Origin: Sweltsa coloradensis
Lineage: Eukaryota > Arthropoda > Insecta > Plecoptera > Chloroperlidae
NCBI GenBank assembly: GCA_024449915.1
Contig: JAMZAV010000784.1
Coordinates: forward strand, 310,001-374,000
Reading direction: 5' to 3'
DNA length: 64,000 bases
Positions 1 to 12,027 of this stretch are shown piece by piece. The notes below the pieces were generated by a model. That model saw only the letters and a list, made by a program, of their open reading frames with translations, ran no database searches and had not been told where the DNA came from. How positions within the stretch are numbered: position 1 is the first letter of the stretch; the number at the start of each line of letters is the position of its first letter. A program made the translations under genes and the position numbers.

Positions 1-729
1 ATCAATGGACCTAGACTTAGTTTTCAGACATACTTCATACGTCATTGACAGAGATTAAGTGCATTCTACGTTTTTAGACGTGGACTTGAATTTGGACATG
101 TACCTAGAATTGGAATATTATTCAGACACACTCTTACGCCTGCAATAGCATTTGGGCAAATCCAAATATACTATTTAAGTGGTCAAAATACTTGTCCTAC
201 TAGTTTCTTATGGTTGTGCTTCGCTGTTAGGACGGCTCCCAAGTCTCAGTTTGCATGCGTAGTGTGCCTGCGACTGATGATACCCCGCTAGCCAGCCTTG
301 CATACAGTGTTTGCATACACACAGCACACATCACTGTTTACCCACTAAACACCTCCTTGTAGCTGCAGTGCATGCCACTAATTGAATTATATCGGTGTAT
401 CTGAAACCCGCGCTTGTGTGGACTGCTGCTTCTTTGAAACTAACTCGGATAAACCAATAACCTACTCGATTGTTTGGTCCACATCGTGTTGATTTAACCA
501 GTTTAGTTAGTTATATTGAGTGGGGAGATGTCAAACAACCCTGTAGTGTTATGCTTGTGAATACGCTACCATTTCCGGTTCAGAATTAACAACAAATATA
601 GCTTCCGGCTAGGGCGAAATTGTATGATAATATTGCTTTCGGGTATAGGGCTAGTTTGTTTAATATGGCTTTGTGCTCAATTTTGGTCGGGAAGTGCTCG
701 CTCAAGAGTCAACTATTCCTATTTGAAAA
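1..729. other. Unannotated sequence, no gene recognised
   Basis: No exon, RNA gene or clear repeat was recognised. At about 222-250 a short stretch (GTTAGGACGGCTCCCAAG) resembles the reverse complement of the GGAGCCGTCCTAG block in the CCA-anticodon SINE family seen at 31.0 and 59.0 kb, so it may be a relic fragment of that SINE. Confidence 0.3.
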
Positions 730-935
730 TGTTTTGGGAACTATTCCTGCTTCCAGTTGTCATCCGATCGATATGCAATTTCGCATAATTGTCCAGAAAG
801 GATGAGGTCACTCTTCTATAGTAAAAGATTACTAAACATTTTTAACATTACGCACAAATAAATTCCGAAATTTATTATTTTTTATGAATTTACAAAAATC
901 CTAAATCCTAAAAATACATTTCATTTATTTAGCTT
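730..935 (+). repeat. Dispersed repeat D, copy 1
   Basis: This stretch matches 43718-43925 in the same order and orientation. Shared blocks are a GGGAACTnTTCCTGCnTCCA segment, TTGTCATC, then CACAnATAAATTCCGAAATTT and an AT-rich run around AAATCCTAAA/AAACCCTGAAA. Divergence is high, no terminal repeats or coding capacity were found, and the class is unknown. The short open frame crossing its start is not supported as coding. Confidence 0.45.
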
Positions 936-1172
936 TTTGTAATTGTTTAAAAAAAAAACTGTGTCACTATAGAAGACTGTATATACATGACCATAAGCTA
1001 TGTGCAAAATCTGATAACAATCTGATAAAAACTGGCTTCTGGAAGAGTTCCGAAAAAAAAAAACACTTCTATTGCAGACTCTTTAACAGTTAAAAATATT
1101 GGAAGAATATAATTTTATTTGCATTTACAAACAATTTACATAAAGCGTTAGTTAAAAAAAAAAAAAAAAGTT

Positions 1173-1191
1173 AGCGGCTAAGTTAGCCGCT
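1173..1191. repeat. Perfect small hairpin AGCGGCTA-agt-TAGCCGCT
   Basis: An 8-bp perfect inverted repeat with a 3-nt loop sits just after a run of about 16 A. Further GTTAGC-type blocks at 1454-1485 (taagttagctgttaagttag) suggest a decayed palindromic element spanning roughly 1140-1500, but the arms are too diverged for a firm call. Confidence 0.4.
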
Positions 1192-1597
1192 TACTTAAAG
1201 GTTTGTGTTATGGAAAACAACATGTCTGTTCATAATTAAAACTTAGCCTTTTTTTATCAGCAGCAGAAAGTTTGCAAACGCCAAACTTAAACTTAGTAGC
1301 TAACTTAACATTAAGAATAAACCAATCAGAGAGTGACTCGAGCTGACAATTTGGCATTGGCAACACGCATTGGCTCGATAAAAGTAAACACTGCAAATCT
1401 GTATTGTTGTGATTGGTTTAAAATCATCTATCATGAACAGCCACCTAAAGTTAGAGGGTAAGTTAGCTGTTAAGTTAGAGTCCAAAGTTGGTTATGAATG
1501 AGCCTTAATACGCATAGCAAGCGGTGGTCCTGTTTATATATAACTTGATAATTTTTCGTGGAAAATCTGCCCAATTCCTCTGTTCATGTGTCTATAA

Positions 1598-1785
1598 ATA
1601 GGTATTATGAAGTTTGGACAATTGTCAAGGGATGTCCGAAAGCTGTTTAAGAGGACTCAATCCCTTGCATTGCACACCTGAGTAAAATCTCGTAAAACCC
1701 TTTAGTCAGGATTACCGGTGTGGACGGGGATTCGAACCCGGGACCTCCCGAATCAGAGAGGCTCAGCCAGCACTGTCGGTCTCGG
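1598..1785 (-). mobile_element. tRNA-derived SINE (family G), copy 1
   Basis: On the minus strand it starts with a tRNA-like head: A-box-like TGGCTGAGCC, a TCTGATTCGGGAGGT segment and a B box GGTTCGAATCC (1728-1738 on the given strand). The body reads away toward a GACAATTGTC-containing 3' part. The body recurs at 61795-61945 (GACAATTGGCAAGGGAT, GAGGACT, TTGCATT blocks in the same order), with a head-only fragment at 34653-34725 and a tail fragment near 31523-31590. tRNA-derived SINEs use internal pol III boxes. No target duplication was identified. Confidence 0.6.
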
Positions 1786-1789
1786 TGGT

Positions 1790-2272
1790 CATGTTTGATT
1801 CATAGGACAGCTTTGCGCTCATTAACAGCTGCCCTTTAACAGCTGCTCTGTATACACCAACCCAAGGTTCTTATTTTCGTTTTATCTCTGCGTACCTTTA
1901 CAATTTCGTTCATTATTTCTCTTTTAACCTCATTACCGCATTGTGGTTATTTTTTGGCTCGTAAAATTTGAAGTTCTATTAGTTGCCTTCCATTTTAATT
2001 TACTTCCATAAGTGAATTACATTGACATGACATACACATTGATTCATTATGACAGCAGGGTTGGGATTTTAATTGAAACGCTCTACCCACTCCTTTGTAC
2101 TTTGCTCTCTGCCTGGGACTGTGTGGGGGAGTTGCTTCACCGGGACCTGATTAAAATGTTTATAGAATTAGAATTTTAATAAGATACTCGTGAGGCTTTT
2201 AGCTCGGGCCGCCTCTTGACACGAAGACTGACTGAACGACATGGATCGACGTCGCTGGTTTTCATGTGGGGT
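1790..2272. other. Unannotated sequence
   Basis: No gene, RNA or repeat was recognised between the SINE and the 25-bp minisatellite. Confidence 0.4.
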
Positions 2273-2596
2273 GGGGTTACTGGTATCTCGTAGACTTGGG
2301 GTTACTGGTATCTCGTAGACTTGGGGTTACTGTATCTCGTAGACTTGGGGTTACTGGTATCTCGTAGACTTGGGGTTACTGGTATCTCGTAGACTTGGGG
2401 TTACTGGTATCTCGTAGACTTGGGGTTACTGGTATCTCGTAGACTTGGGGTTACTGGTATCTCGTAGACTTGGGGTTACTGGTATCTCGTAGACTTGGGG
2501 TTACTGGTATCTCGTAGACTTGGGGTTACTGGTATCTCGTAGACTTGGGGTTACTGGTATCTCGTAGACTTGGGGTTTACTGTATCTCGTAGACTT
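2273..2596. repeat. 25-bp minisatellite, 13 units
   Basis: Thirteen head-to-tail units beginning GGGGTTACTGGTATCTCG and ending TAGACTT. Eleven units are identical at 25 bp. Unit 3 lacks one G (24 bp), and unit 13 has an extra T and lacks one G. The near-identity implies recent expansion or active homogenisation. The array is stop-rich in translation and is not coding. Confidence 0.95.
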
Positions 2597-3487
2597 AGTT
2601 ATTTTGTTTTCACTGACCCTCGGACACCGGTTTTATCGCTGCGGTGGGACGCACGACACGTCTTACCACTCGATGCGATTTACTACCGCCATTGTTTATT
2701 TTTAATGAACAAAACAAATTACTTTACCACATCGTTATAGATATACTGCCTGGCTGTGGCGGGTTTGTAGCAAATGAAAGTTATAAACAGAATAAAAATT
2801 AAATTCACAAAATCTAAACTTTTCCAACGAACGTTTCATGATGCTTTGATACAATTAAAAGTACATTTGATACTTCCATCCTCGGCATATACTTTTTAGG
2901 ACATTCTATCTTTTTCAAAGCCATACCGTTGTTTTTCGAATTCCTCCAATAATATGACGAAAATCAAATATATCAAATATAAATAATGAACAACATAATA
3001 ACAGTGTTAAATAACGCCGAAATACATTTACGGTGCTAAAACCAATTGATGCTTGGTTATGGAGCATCGGATTTCGATGATAGCAGAGCCATAGTTAACA
3101 GGTAACTGCTTTGAACTTCGTTATTAGTTTTGATCAATTATTAATTATAATCAATTATTTTCGACTGTAAATAACTTGTCAGGTTTACAATATATTTCGA
3201 CGATTCGTCAGTCGTCTTCCACTAGTTTATTGACAGGTTATTGTTGTGATTAATTATTTCACTATTCAAGTGCAGTGTAGAGTCCAGAACATGAATTACA
3301 AATTACCATCACCTGGTCTGAATGCGTCGTGCCGCCGAGAGGCTGTGTTGGATATCATGTAGATAAAGATAGTAGATATCCAATTGTTATCTAGATGATT
3401 ATCTAGATAATGCCTAACACTGAGAATGACTGAGCTGGCATTAAGTCACTCACGCAACTTGCCAGTCTCTAGCGCCATTGCATCTAG
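2597..3487. other. Unannotated AT-rich sequence
   Basis: No coding region or known repeat was recognised. Around 3125-3160 there are overlapping ATCAATTAT/ATAATCAATTAT direct repeats, and around 3355-3410 repeated short TAGATAT/CTAGAT blocks. Confidence 0.35.
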
Positions 3488-3836
3488 ATTTGATTTTATA
3501 TTGCTTATAACGTCTCATGATTGGAGACGATGAGTGGTGATAGATGGGGATGAAGTATGAATAGAAGGGAGAATCGGAAACCCGGTACCGGCACGTAGCC
3601 TACTTCTTTCGAAAAGTACTAAGGGGACCAACGGCTAAGTCCCATCCGAAAAGTTCCTCCACTAACACGGACTACCGAGCAGACGTCGAAGAGAACGAAG
3701 CCGTTACACTAGCCCTCGAGCCCCCAGTCTGCTCTAACCAGCAGTATACGTGTGTTTCAGGGAAGAGCGGTCACCCACTCTACCCCTGACCACGCCCGCA
3801 GGTTGCTTAACTTCGGTATTCAAGTGGTAGCCGCTG
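3488..3836 (-). mobile_element. 5S rRNA-derived SINE, minus-strand copy
   Basis: Read on the minus strand, the head contains CCGAAGTTAAGCAACC, then GGGCGTGGTCAGGGGTAGAG and TGGGTGACCG. This matches the 5S rRNA internal promoter layout (box A AAGYTAAGC, intermediate element, box C GGTTAGT...TGGGTGACC). The body and tail follow (ACTTTTCGAAAG, ACGTGCCGGTACCGGGTTTC, ATGAGACGTT). The plus-strand sibling is at 22394-22790. The tail, but not the head, is shared with the element at 8441-8690. SINEs with 5S heads (SINE3-type) are known in several animals; this lineage's family name is not known to me. Confidence 0.8.
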
Positions 3837-3865
3837 GCATTTGCATCTAGAGAGAGAGAGAGAGC

Positions 3866-4137
3866 CTACAGAGTGGGCATTACAGTGCTTAAAGGCCGCC
3901 ATGTTTTTGACTTACCATTTTTTTTTTAAGCTTTGTCTGTTGCTATACGTAAACACATGTGGGTTGAAACAGACTTGAAAATCAAATGTGGCCTACAACA
4001 GACTACAACTTTTTGATGTTTTTTTCTAGCCACATTTAACTTTACACTTTCAACTTTACGGCAGTTGACGCATCTAAAATGTGGTTTGGCAAAATCATGG
4101 CGGTCTTTTATCACTGAATGGCCACCCACTCTAGTAG
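3866..4137. mobile_element. Inverted-repeat element (MITE-like), about 272 bp
   Basis: Both ends carry imperfect inverted repeats of about 40 bp. The left end reads CTACAGAGTGGGCATTACAG and continues to GGCCGCCATG. The reverse complement of the right end reads CTACTAGAGTGGGTGGCCAT and continues to GACCGCCATG. The interior is AT-rich and non-coding; a 67-codon minus-strand frame inside it has no recognised domain. The left flank is a short GA run, and no clear target duplication was found. The superfamily is uncertain. Confidence 0.65.
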
Positions 4138-4529
4138 TAAATCTAGTCTCTACAACTTGGAAGCCCCCAGCGCTGTTGCATCATACACAGTACGGCGCTA
4201 CTATCATTATCATTATCTGCGTCTCACAGCGGTGTAATAGCGTGTATCATGTTTGCCGCAGTTGTTGCTCGTCTCGCTTGGTAAATTACTCGCCTCTTAT
4301 CGTATCACGTTCCCAGAGTCTTCATATTGCCGACTTGAAACTTCTTGGATTTACGCGGATCATGTGTATATTCTGTACAATCAGTAATTGCCATTAATCT
4401 AGGGAAAATTGGTAAAATTTATATCACAGTACAAAATTATTAATTTATAAAGTATAGGCCTACAGCAATTTATAGTCATGTATTGGATTACTAATTGTCT
4501 TGCTTTCATACATGAATATATACTTATCA
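4138..4529. other. Unannotated sequence
   Basis: A 110-codon plus-strand open frame (4065-4397) starts inside the adjacent inverted-repeat element and runs through here. It has no recognisable domain and low plausibility as a gene. Confidence 0.35.
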
Positions 4530-4715
4530 TTATTTACTACAATTCAGAAATTAAAAAAGTCCGCCCCAACCGGAAATCGAACCACGGATCTCCCGCATTC
4601 CAGACAGGCGTCTTAACCACTAGACCATCAGGACGGGTACATTTTGATCTCTGAATTGTAGTTGCATTATACATCTGAATGGATGGAACTGAATTTTCTG
4701 AATTGTAGTAAATAA
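4530..4715. mobile_element. Foldback element with perfect 21-bp inverted termini carrying a tRNA-like insert
   Basis: Positions 4530-4550 and 4695-4715 are exact reverse complements over 21 bp (core TTACTACAATTCAGAAA). Between them lies a tRNA-like sequence on the minus strand (4561-4636). A further TCTGAATTGTAG block at about 4651-4662 duplicates part of the right arm. The layout suggests a short palindromic transposon that gained a tRNA-like cargo, or a structured pol III unit. Confidence 0.7.
4561..4636 (-). tRNA. tRNA-like sequence, probable pseudogene or SINE head
   Basis: On the minus strand: acceptor-like CCGTCC pairing with GGGGCGG, a D-arm/A box TGGTCTAGTGGTTAAGACG, an anticodon arm CCTGT-CTGGAAT-GCGGG (loop anticodon GGA if read literally), and a B box GGTTCGATTTC. 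The T stem is poorly paired and there is no long variable arm as a serine tRNA would need. It is therefore more likely a tRNA-derived relic than a working gene. Confidence 0.5.
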
Positions 4716-6767
4716 TAACAATTACACCTACGGGAGTGTTTCCCGACTAAACAAATCGAGAAATATACTTATTAGTTTTAGAACTGTGTTGTACTCTTCA
4801 TGTTTCTAACACAGATTGAATAAGTGACATTCAGGGTGTTTTTCTCTGACATTCACGTTGATATTTAGAGAAATTGCCGCTTGCCGCTCCTGGCAATGTA
4901 TCTTCATCGTTCACCAAGCCTAGCTACTCGGAGCAGTGGGAGGTGCTAGATTGTACAGAGCTCGCTCTGGAAATAACCTTTAAAAGTTACCACTCTTTAA
5001 AACCGAATGAATGAACGTACTTCAACCTTTATAAGTTTCTTATTGACATGCTATTTTAAGTTCTATAAAAAATTATTGAAATGCTGTTGTGGGCTGTGTG
5101 TTCGTACGCGTGTACTGGTGTAGGCTGCACTAAAAAATAAGATGACTGTTGAATCTCGAATCCCGCAGAGTACGTATGCTGTATACGTGATGGTAAATTA
5201 GTAGAGTTGCAAATTAGTTTCTCCGCAAATTAACTTTTTAATGATCTTTGTTCTTTCTATAGGTGAATTTAAAATATATATTTTTTAATTGAATTTTACT
5301 TTGATAAACTGAACTTTTTGAAAAGTTGTTTCTAACCGAGCTCCAACCTATCTCTCTCTATACGGCGATACGGCGGGCGGGGGTGAAGGGGGGGGGAGGG
5401 CTAATGCAAACTTGCATCATTCTGTAGACATCAGGTGACCATATTTTGAGAGTTACAAACCGGGACAACTCAAGTGTAAGAATATGTACTTTGTATTCCA
5501 TAGACTATCTCGGGGTCTGGGGCAGAGCCCCAGCCGCAGTAGCATATTTTTTTCAAGATATATTTGGTCAAATGCCCAGAAAACAACTTTCTGAATTGAA
5601 AATATGAATTAATGTGTTATTGTACGTGTCATAAAATCTTTATCTAGTGGTTTAAAAATGTTAGAACAAAATAAAACACAAGCGCTCGGCAGAAAATAAT
5701 GCGTACGTAATGTATTGATGAGGACATCATACTAATGAAGTCCTAATCAATAATAAAGATAATTGAAAATGCATTGAAATTGTATAACATATGGATGATT
5801 TAACTTTTAATACATTTTGTCTAAAAACGAAATAATTAGTGTAGATATGTAATCAATCAAAAACGTACTTCAGTTACATGATTAGAACATTTTGATATTT
5901 CATTATCTATCAACAAAATCAATGCAAATAATGACTGAGAAAATTAGGGATGTGCAAGTCCTGTTTTTTTAATTCGAGTCAAGTCCGAGTAATTCGTCTT
6001 TTTTTAAATTTGCTGCGCTTTGACTAGGCCTATATATATTTTTTTTACAACAATATTAATTTTATTTACTGATATGTCTATATGTTGGCTCCAAAAGTGA
6101 AAGAGTAACATCTAATTGATTCAAAATGTTATCTCTCTCTAGATCATTTTAATGAATGATGTAATTAGGGCTAGGCTATGGCATATAATTATGTAGTAAG
6201 TGGTATTACTAGAAAATGTTGATACAAACATTATAGTGACATATTGTTATTATTTGTGCTAAAAAAAGTTCAGAGCTTCCCAAAACAACACAAATGTGTA
6301 GTATCAAAAGACTGAGATTAGTATAATGGATGTTCAGGGTTGGTCAGGCGCATATGAACGTCCTGAAAGTAGGGGCGGGGTTGGGGGGGGGGGGCAAATC
6401 CATCAGAAGAATTATGCTGCCGGCAGCTGGGGTCTGGGATGAAGCGAAGCGAAACGATGTTTTACAGCAACTATTTGCGATCTAAAAACTAAAAAACAAA
6501 CGCGAAGTGGCCCATTTTAGTAAATTTCAACCTAATCTTTTATTAAATGACAAAGACAAACATATTCGTTTTACCAATGTTTCGTCGAATTGTATAAGTG
6601 TATGTGCATATTATTACTATATAAATTCTTGGATTTATATTTAACTCACGTAAGTTTTGCCCCCCCTGCCCCCCCTCCCCCGACCGTTTCCTACGCAACT
6701 GGGGTTGGTATGGTAAGGTAATGCTAAGAATAGATAACGATATTTACGTTTTCACACTCAAGCGCGA
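4716..6767. other. Unannotated AT-rich sequence with possible DNA-transposon termini
   Basis: No gene was recognised. Noted items: a G-rich run at 5370-5400; a GGTGACCATATTTTGAGAG block near 5437, reminiscent of hAT-type termini; a perfect 7-bp stem hairpin CTGGGGC-AGA-GCCCCAG at 5517-5533; GAGTCAAGTCCGAGTA near 5975, another hAT-like signature; a poly-G run near 6380-6394; and C-rich sequence at 6660-6682. All transposon attributions here are tentative. Confidence 0.3.
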
Positions 6768-6785
6768 CCCGGCACCTCCACCAAA
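6768..6785 (+). repeat. Orphan motif M (CCCGGCACCTCCACCAAA)
   Basis: A perfect 18-bp instance of a motif that recurs across the window with unrelated flanking sequence. See also 10577, 11044, 11438, 18347, 22845, 35967-36057, 42959 and 53404. Function unknown. Confidence 0.8.
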
Positions 6786-8001
<1,216 letters not shown>

Positions 8002-8065
8002 CTGTGCCGTGCCTAGGCGCCGAAAATGTATACAAGAGGGACCTACAAACCATGATTTTGATTTC

Positions 8066-8440
8066 TGTTGCGTTTTAAGCAAATTGCTGTTCGCTTGGCT
8101 GTCTGGTACAGCAGGTGGTTGACATTTTCTCAGTTGTCACGGAAGTCGATGTTTACGGCTCTACGGTCATACTTCTCAAAAAATGTTGAAAAATATTTTT
8201 TTTATAAAAATGAGTTGTTTTTCACGATTTTTGATTTTGTTAAAAAGTCCAAAATTGACTATATTCTTGTGTTTTTTCTGACTGATTAAGTCCAAATTAA
8301 AAAAAATCTACGGCTGTAGGGCCGTCCATACATGCTTTATTGACAAATTTGCAAAGTTTTATAATACGTCGGAATCGGGTGCTTCTTCGCCCAGTAAACA
8401 GCTATGTGCCAACTGCCAAATGTGTGTCCCATTCCCTCTT
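8066..8440 (+). repeat. Dispersed repeat R, copy 1
   Basis: One of three same-orientation copies (also 47899-48224 and 53723-54076). Shared order: GCGTTTnAAGCAAATTGCTG, TTGTCACGGAAGTnGA, ATAAAAATGA-rich segment, TTTTGTTAAAAAGTCCAAAATT, GGCnGTCCATnnATG, TTTATTGACAA, CTGCCAAATGTGTCC and CCATTCCCTCTTA. No inverted termini, poly-A tail or coding sequence were seen; class unknown. The right end abuts the SINE tail at 8441 with no spacer. Confidence 0.75.
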
Positions 8441-8690
8441 AACGTCTCATATTAATGCACTATGGCTCTTCGAGACAATGAGTGGTGATATATGACGATG
8501 AAGGACGATTACAAATTAAATATGCCTTATGTGGGAGATGAACCTACGTCCTCGTAGAGCCATACGCTTCGAACCAGCGCCCTAATCGTATGTGCTACCA
8601 CCGCGGACGACATCGAACCCACGTCCTCGTAGAGCCATACGCTTCGAACCAGCGCCCTAATGGTATGTGCTACCACCACGAACGGCTCAG
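8441..8690 (-). mobile_element. SINE with tandem tRNA-like dimer head
   Basis: On the minus strand, two 75-bp units in tandem read GTGGTAGCACATACnATTAG, GGGCGCTGGTTCGAAGCGTA, TGGCTCTACGAGGACGT and GGGTTCGAT/AGGTTCATC. They contain A-box-like (TGGTAGCACAT) and B-box-like (GGTTCGA) elements. The 3' part (given-strand 8441-8500: AACGTCTCAT, GAGACAATGAGTGGTGATA) matches the tail of the 5S-headed SINE at 3488-3836. The 98-codon minus frame across the dimer is an artefact of the duplication. Confidence 0.7.
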
Positions 8691-10576
8691 TCGAACTATT
8701 ATTTAGGGGTTTGATTCGCACTACTTGACATTTCGAGTTGACCATTAAACCGGTACAAATACTGATAGTCCTGTTCCGTACGAGTAGTGCAATATAGAAT
8801 GGAACTCTCAATATTGGAAACATATCATCGCCATGGTTGTTTTCTGTCTGGTGGGATCGACTTCCCTACGTCGCAGTCTCATCCTTCTCTCGTTATCACG
8901 GGTTTTCTTCTTTCCGATTCTTGTAAAACGTAACAAGCGTTAACAACTCTAAAGGACTACATTCTTGGCTACTTGATTAATTCAACGGAAAATAACTTTT
9001 GTTATAATTCTCTTTTTGCAAGTGTATTTTAAAACGCTTTACTCACAAGCGATCGTGTTTTTCTAATGTTAAGTTTTGAAACTCGCTACCAGATAGCTCT
9101 CGTTCGTTCACAGCTGCACCGCGGCCATATTTGTTCTCTCAAGTGTGTATTTTTATTACTTCTGTATTGGCGTTTTAATGTAATTTCTTTTATTCTGAAG
9201 AAACGAACCGACGTTTTATGAAAAACTAAATTTTTTTTTATCATTTGATGATTGAGTGGGTAGACTGACTCTTAAACAATTTATTTACCTATATTTTTGA
9301 AAGCGAAAAGGTGAAAGTCGTAAGGTGAAAGGAGAAATGTTTGTATTAGTAAATGTTTCATTTGTGAGTTATCAACTCCTTCTCTCTCCCAAGTCGAAAG
9401 GCATAAGTTCAATCGAACGAATTCCCCCAAAATTCCATTCAGAGAGTGGTTAGAACATCCTCTATCCGGGAAATTTGTATCAGCTGCGACCAACTTTTGA
9501 ATTTGGGCCCCCGATCGTGCCTGACCGCATGCCCCGAGTAATACCCCTCGTATTCTCTCAATCTGACCAACAAAGTGATTGTGACCTGTTGGTCTTGTGG
9601 TTTTGAAGATACGAGGTCGTCAAAGTCTGTCTCCCTGTCAACCTGGACTCTCGCTCTCGCCTGCGGCCGGACCTAGCCAGCACTGGCCCGTGCGAGCCGC
9701 GACGCAAGGAACATCACTGCGATCTAGCGGATAAAGGGGGGCAGTTTCTTTGTGTTGTTGTGTTACCAGCGCACCACCACGCATGTACACGCCGGGGCCC
9801 TTTCCCAGTTTATTATTTTTTTTACAGAAGGGCCCTTTACACTGCGAGTGACAAAATTTTGGATTGTTGACGTTTTTTTTTTTGAAAAATAACAATTAGT
9901 TTGAAAAAGTTTATTAAAATTAAATTACAAATAAAAATGAAATAAAAAAAAAATTAATTTTTAAACAAAAATCGAATTTGAAAACACAAACAAATATAAA
10001 ATAAAGTTATTTCTACAAAGTCAATCAGCTTGGAGCTACAGAGCTGCTGGAGTCTGTGATGTTAAATAAAACAAACGCAAAAAGCGCTTTCTGGATCATC
10101 TTTGCGTGTCGGATGAGGCTTCGAGCCCGACAGCTAATGCTAGCGGGGATCTTCTTATCGTCAGCCCGGGGGGACCCGGCTACTTGTGAACGCTTTGTGT
10201 GAGTGTGACGCCGCGCCATTGTTCCTTACACCCCGGAGTTTTATCCGTCGCTTCCAGCCAATTATTCCCTGCCCGAGGTGGCTGCTATCGGCCTCATCTC
10301 GCCCAACCAGGTTCCAGCATAATGTGACACGTTTCAAATATATCTACTCAACTTAGTGATATTTTTGGGTAGCTAGTTATTCTTTATGGGTGTATCTTTT
10401 GTGACAGAGCTAGAGTCGAATGTTAGCGATATGTATTTTTATTCGGTTAATTGATTATTGATGGAACACACGTCGATGGCAATAATTTATCTAAAATAAT
10501 ACTATATTCGATTATCAAATATAGCACCAAACGACAATTCGAGAAATTGAAGTATCAAAATCAATTTCAGACTCGC
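8691..10576. other. Unannotated sequence
   Basis: No gene was recognised. A GGGCCCTTT block occurs twice (about 9797 and 9828). The region from 9900 to 10020 is A-rich low complexity. Several short open frames of 64-85 codons have no recognisable domains. Confidence 0.35.
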
Positions 10577-10593
10577 CCCGGCACCTCCACCAA
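10577..10593 (+). repeat. Orphan motif M
   Basis: Perfect over CCCGGCACCTCCACCAA, then G instead of A. Flanks are unrelated to other occurrences. Confidence 0.75.
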
Positions 10594-10973
10594 GAGTCTA
10601 ACTTTGCGCGGCCCCAAAAAGTATTTTTTTACCGCATAATATATAGTAGAATACTACACCAAGATTTTAGTTCAATTTTTAGGATCATATAACTGTGATT
10701 TTAAACACATTTTCAAAAGCTTTTTGATCCTGAAATTATAAAAAAATTGCGTTTAGGGAATTAAAAAATAAATTTGTTTTAATCTGCTTATTTTTGTTTC
10801 CATTGTTTATAGGTACCATCCCAAATCTAAAAAACCCCTTTGAATTTGTGTTTTGGAACTGTCATAAAAACACTAAAAACCGCTAAAATAGCATTAAAAA
10901 AACACCCCCCTTCTGCTAATCGTTTATTTTGACCTAATCCTTGCCGAATTCTTTAAAACCAAATTAACACAAT

Positions 10974-11023
10974 TTTCGCCGCGGCAATACGCGTAACTTT
11001 TCCCGGGTAAACCTCTACTGTTT
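10974..11023. repeat. Diverged fragment of the 178-bp satellite
   Basis: TTCGCCGCGGCAATACGCGT followed by AACTTTTCCCGGGTAAACCT parallels the satellite segment TTCGCCGCGGCAATGCGCGT followed by GAACAGTTACACTACCCCTC. It lies about 1 kb before the array begins. Confidence 0.55.
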
Positions 11024-11043
11024 CCAAAAAATCAGTTGGCTAG

Positions 11044-11060
11044 CCCCGCGCCTCCACCAA
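11044..11060 (+). repeat. Orphan motif M, variant
   Basis: CCCCGCGCCTCCACCAA, two differences from the consensus. It forms an inverted pair with the copy at 11438, about 400 bp away. Confidence 0.5.
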
Positions 11061-11437
11061 TTATCCATGGGGCCAGGACCGCATGGGGGGGGTTTGGTCA
11101 GGGCACAACTCTTTCTTTATGGCCCCGTGGAACTTCACAGGGGCGGTGACCAAACGTCGATCTTTTCGCATCGGGTGGGAAATCTTTCACCCCTAAACAA
11201 TATGCAGTTGTAAAATTCCTTTTTAAACAACGTCCAGACAACGTGACCAAAACCCCGACTTTCTGCCTCTGGTGGGAGATTATTTCAATCTAGGGAGTGC
11301 ACATCAAGTTCAACTTTTTTGATTTTTTAAAAAACGTGTAAAAGTTATAGAAACAAAAAATGTTATTTTGTTGTTACTATCGGAACCTAAATACAGGCTA
11401 ACAAATTAGACCGATAATTTTTCTAAAAGTGCGTAAT

Positions 11438-11455
11438 TTTGGTGGAGGTGCCGGG
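11438..11455 (-). repeat. Orphan motif M
   Basis: TTTGGTGGAGGTGCCGGG, an exact reverse complement of the consensus. Confidence 0.8.
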
Positions 11456-11610
11456 GCCCAGGCTGTATTAAGGCACCTTTTCTGTTTCCCTGGGGAAGGC
11501 CGGGGGATTTAAAGGCGAGTTGAGAATAAAAACCCTTTTTAATTATTTGTCAACCGGTCTAATACAAAATTTCGATTTTTTGTTGTAAGCCCCCGCCTAC
11601 CTAAATCTTT

Positions 11611-11646
<36 letters not shown>

Positions 11647-12027
11647 AAAGGGCTTAAAAAACACAAAAAATTCAAGGGGTCCAACCCCAAACGTTTAGGA
11701 AATTAAAACGCTATTTCCCATCCCAGTTTTAAACCCTTTATTCATTTCTTTCATTATTCTCCCCAATATCATAATAAATCAAAAATTATTTCAAAAAAAA
11801 AATTATAGGGACTATTTAAACTTTTTAGAATGATCAGTCGATTTAAAATAAAAAAAACAAAAACAACAAAAAACAAAATTAAAAAATCCCCAAAATACAA
11901 AGCAACTAAAAAAGTAACAAATAAACAAACTCTTAAAACGTAAAAAAAAATTATTCAAAATGAGGTATGAATCAAAACTTTCCCAAAAATTCATTTAAAA
12001 ATATGGCTTTAGCGATAAAATGATTTC

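Larger units (their letters stand above)
10594..12027. other. AT-rich, homopolymer-heavy sequence before the satellite
   Basis: No gene was recognised. Many A, T, G and C homopolymers (for example a T run of about 31 at 11612-11642) and irregular sequence suggest either decayed repeats or low consensus quality. It includes a satellite-like fragment (10974-11023) and two motif M copies in inverted orientation (11044 and 11438). Confidence 0.4.

Noticed and set aside
2273..2596. Telomere-like or CRISPR array
   Set aside because: Units are contiguous identical 25-mers without unique spacers, and the unit is not a telomeric repeat.
3926..4129. 67-codon minus frame with several cysteines and histidines (possible zinc-binding domain)
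   Set aside because: It lies entirely inside an inverted-repeat element. Spacing does not match a THAP or C2H2 domain, and the frame depends on the element's low-complexity interior.
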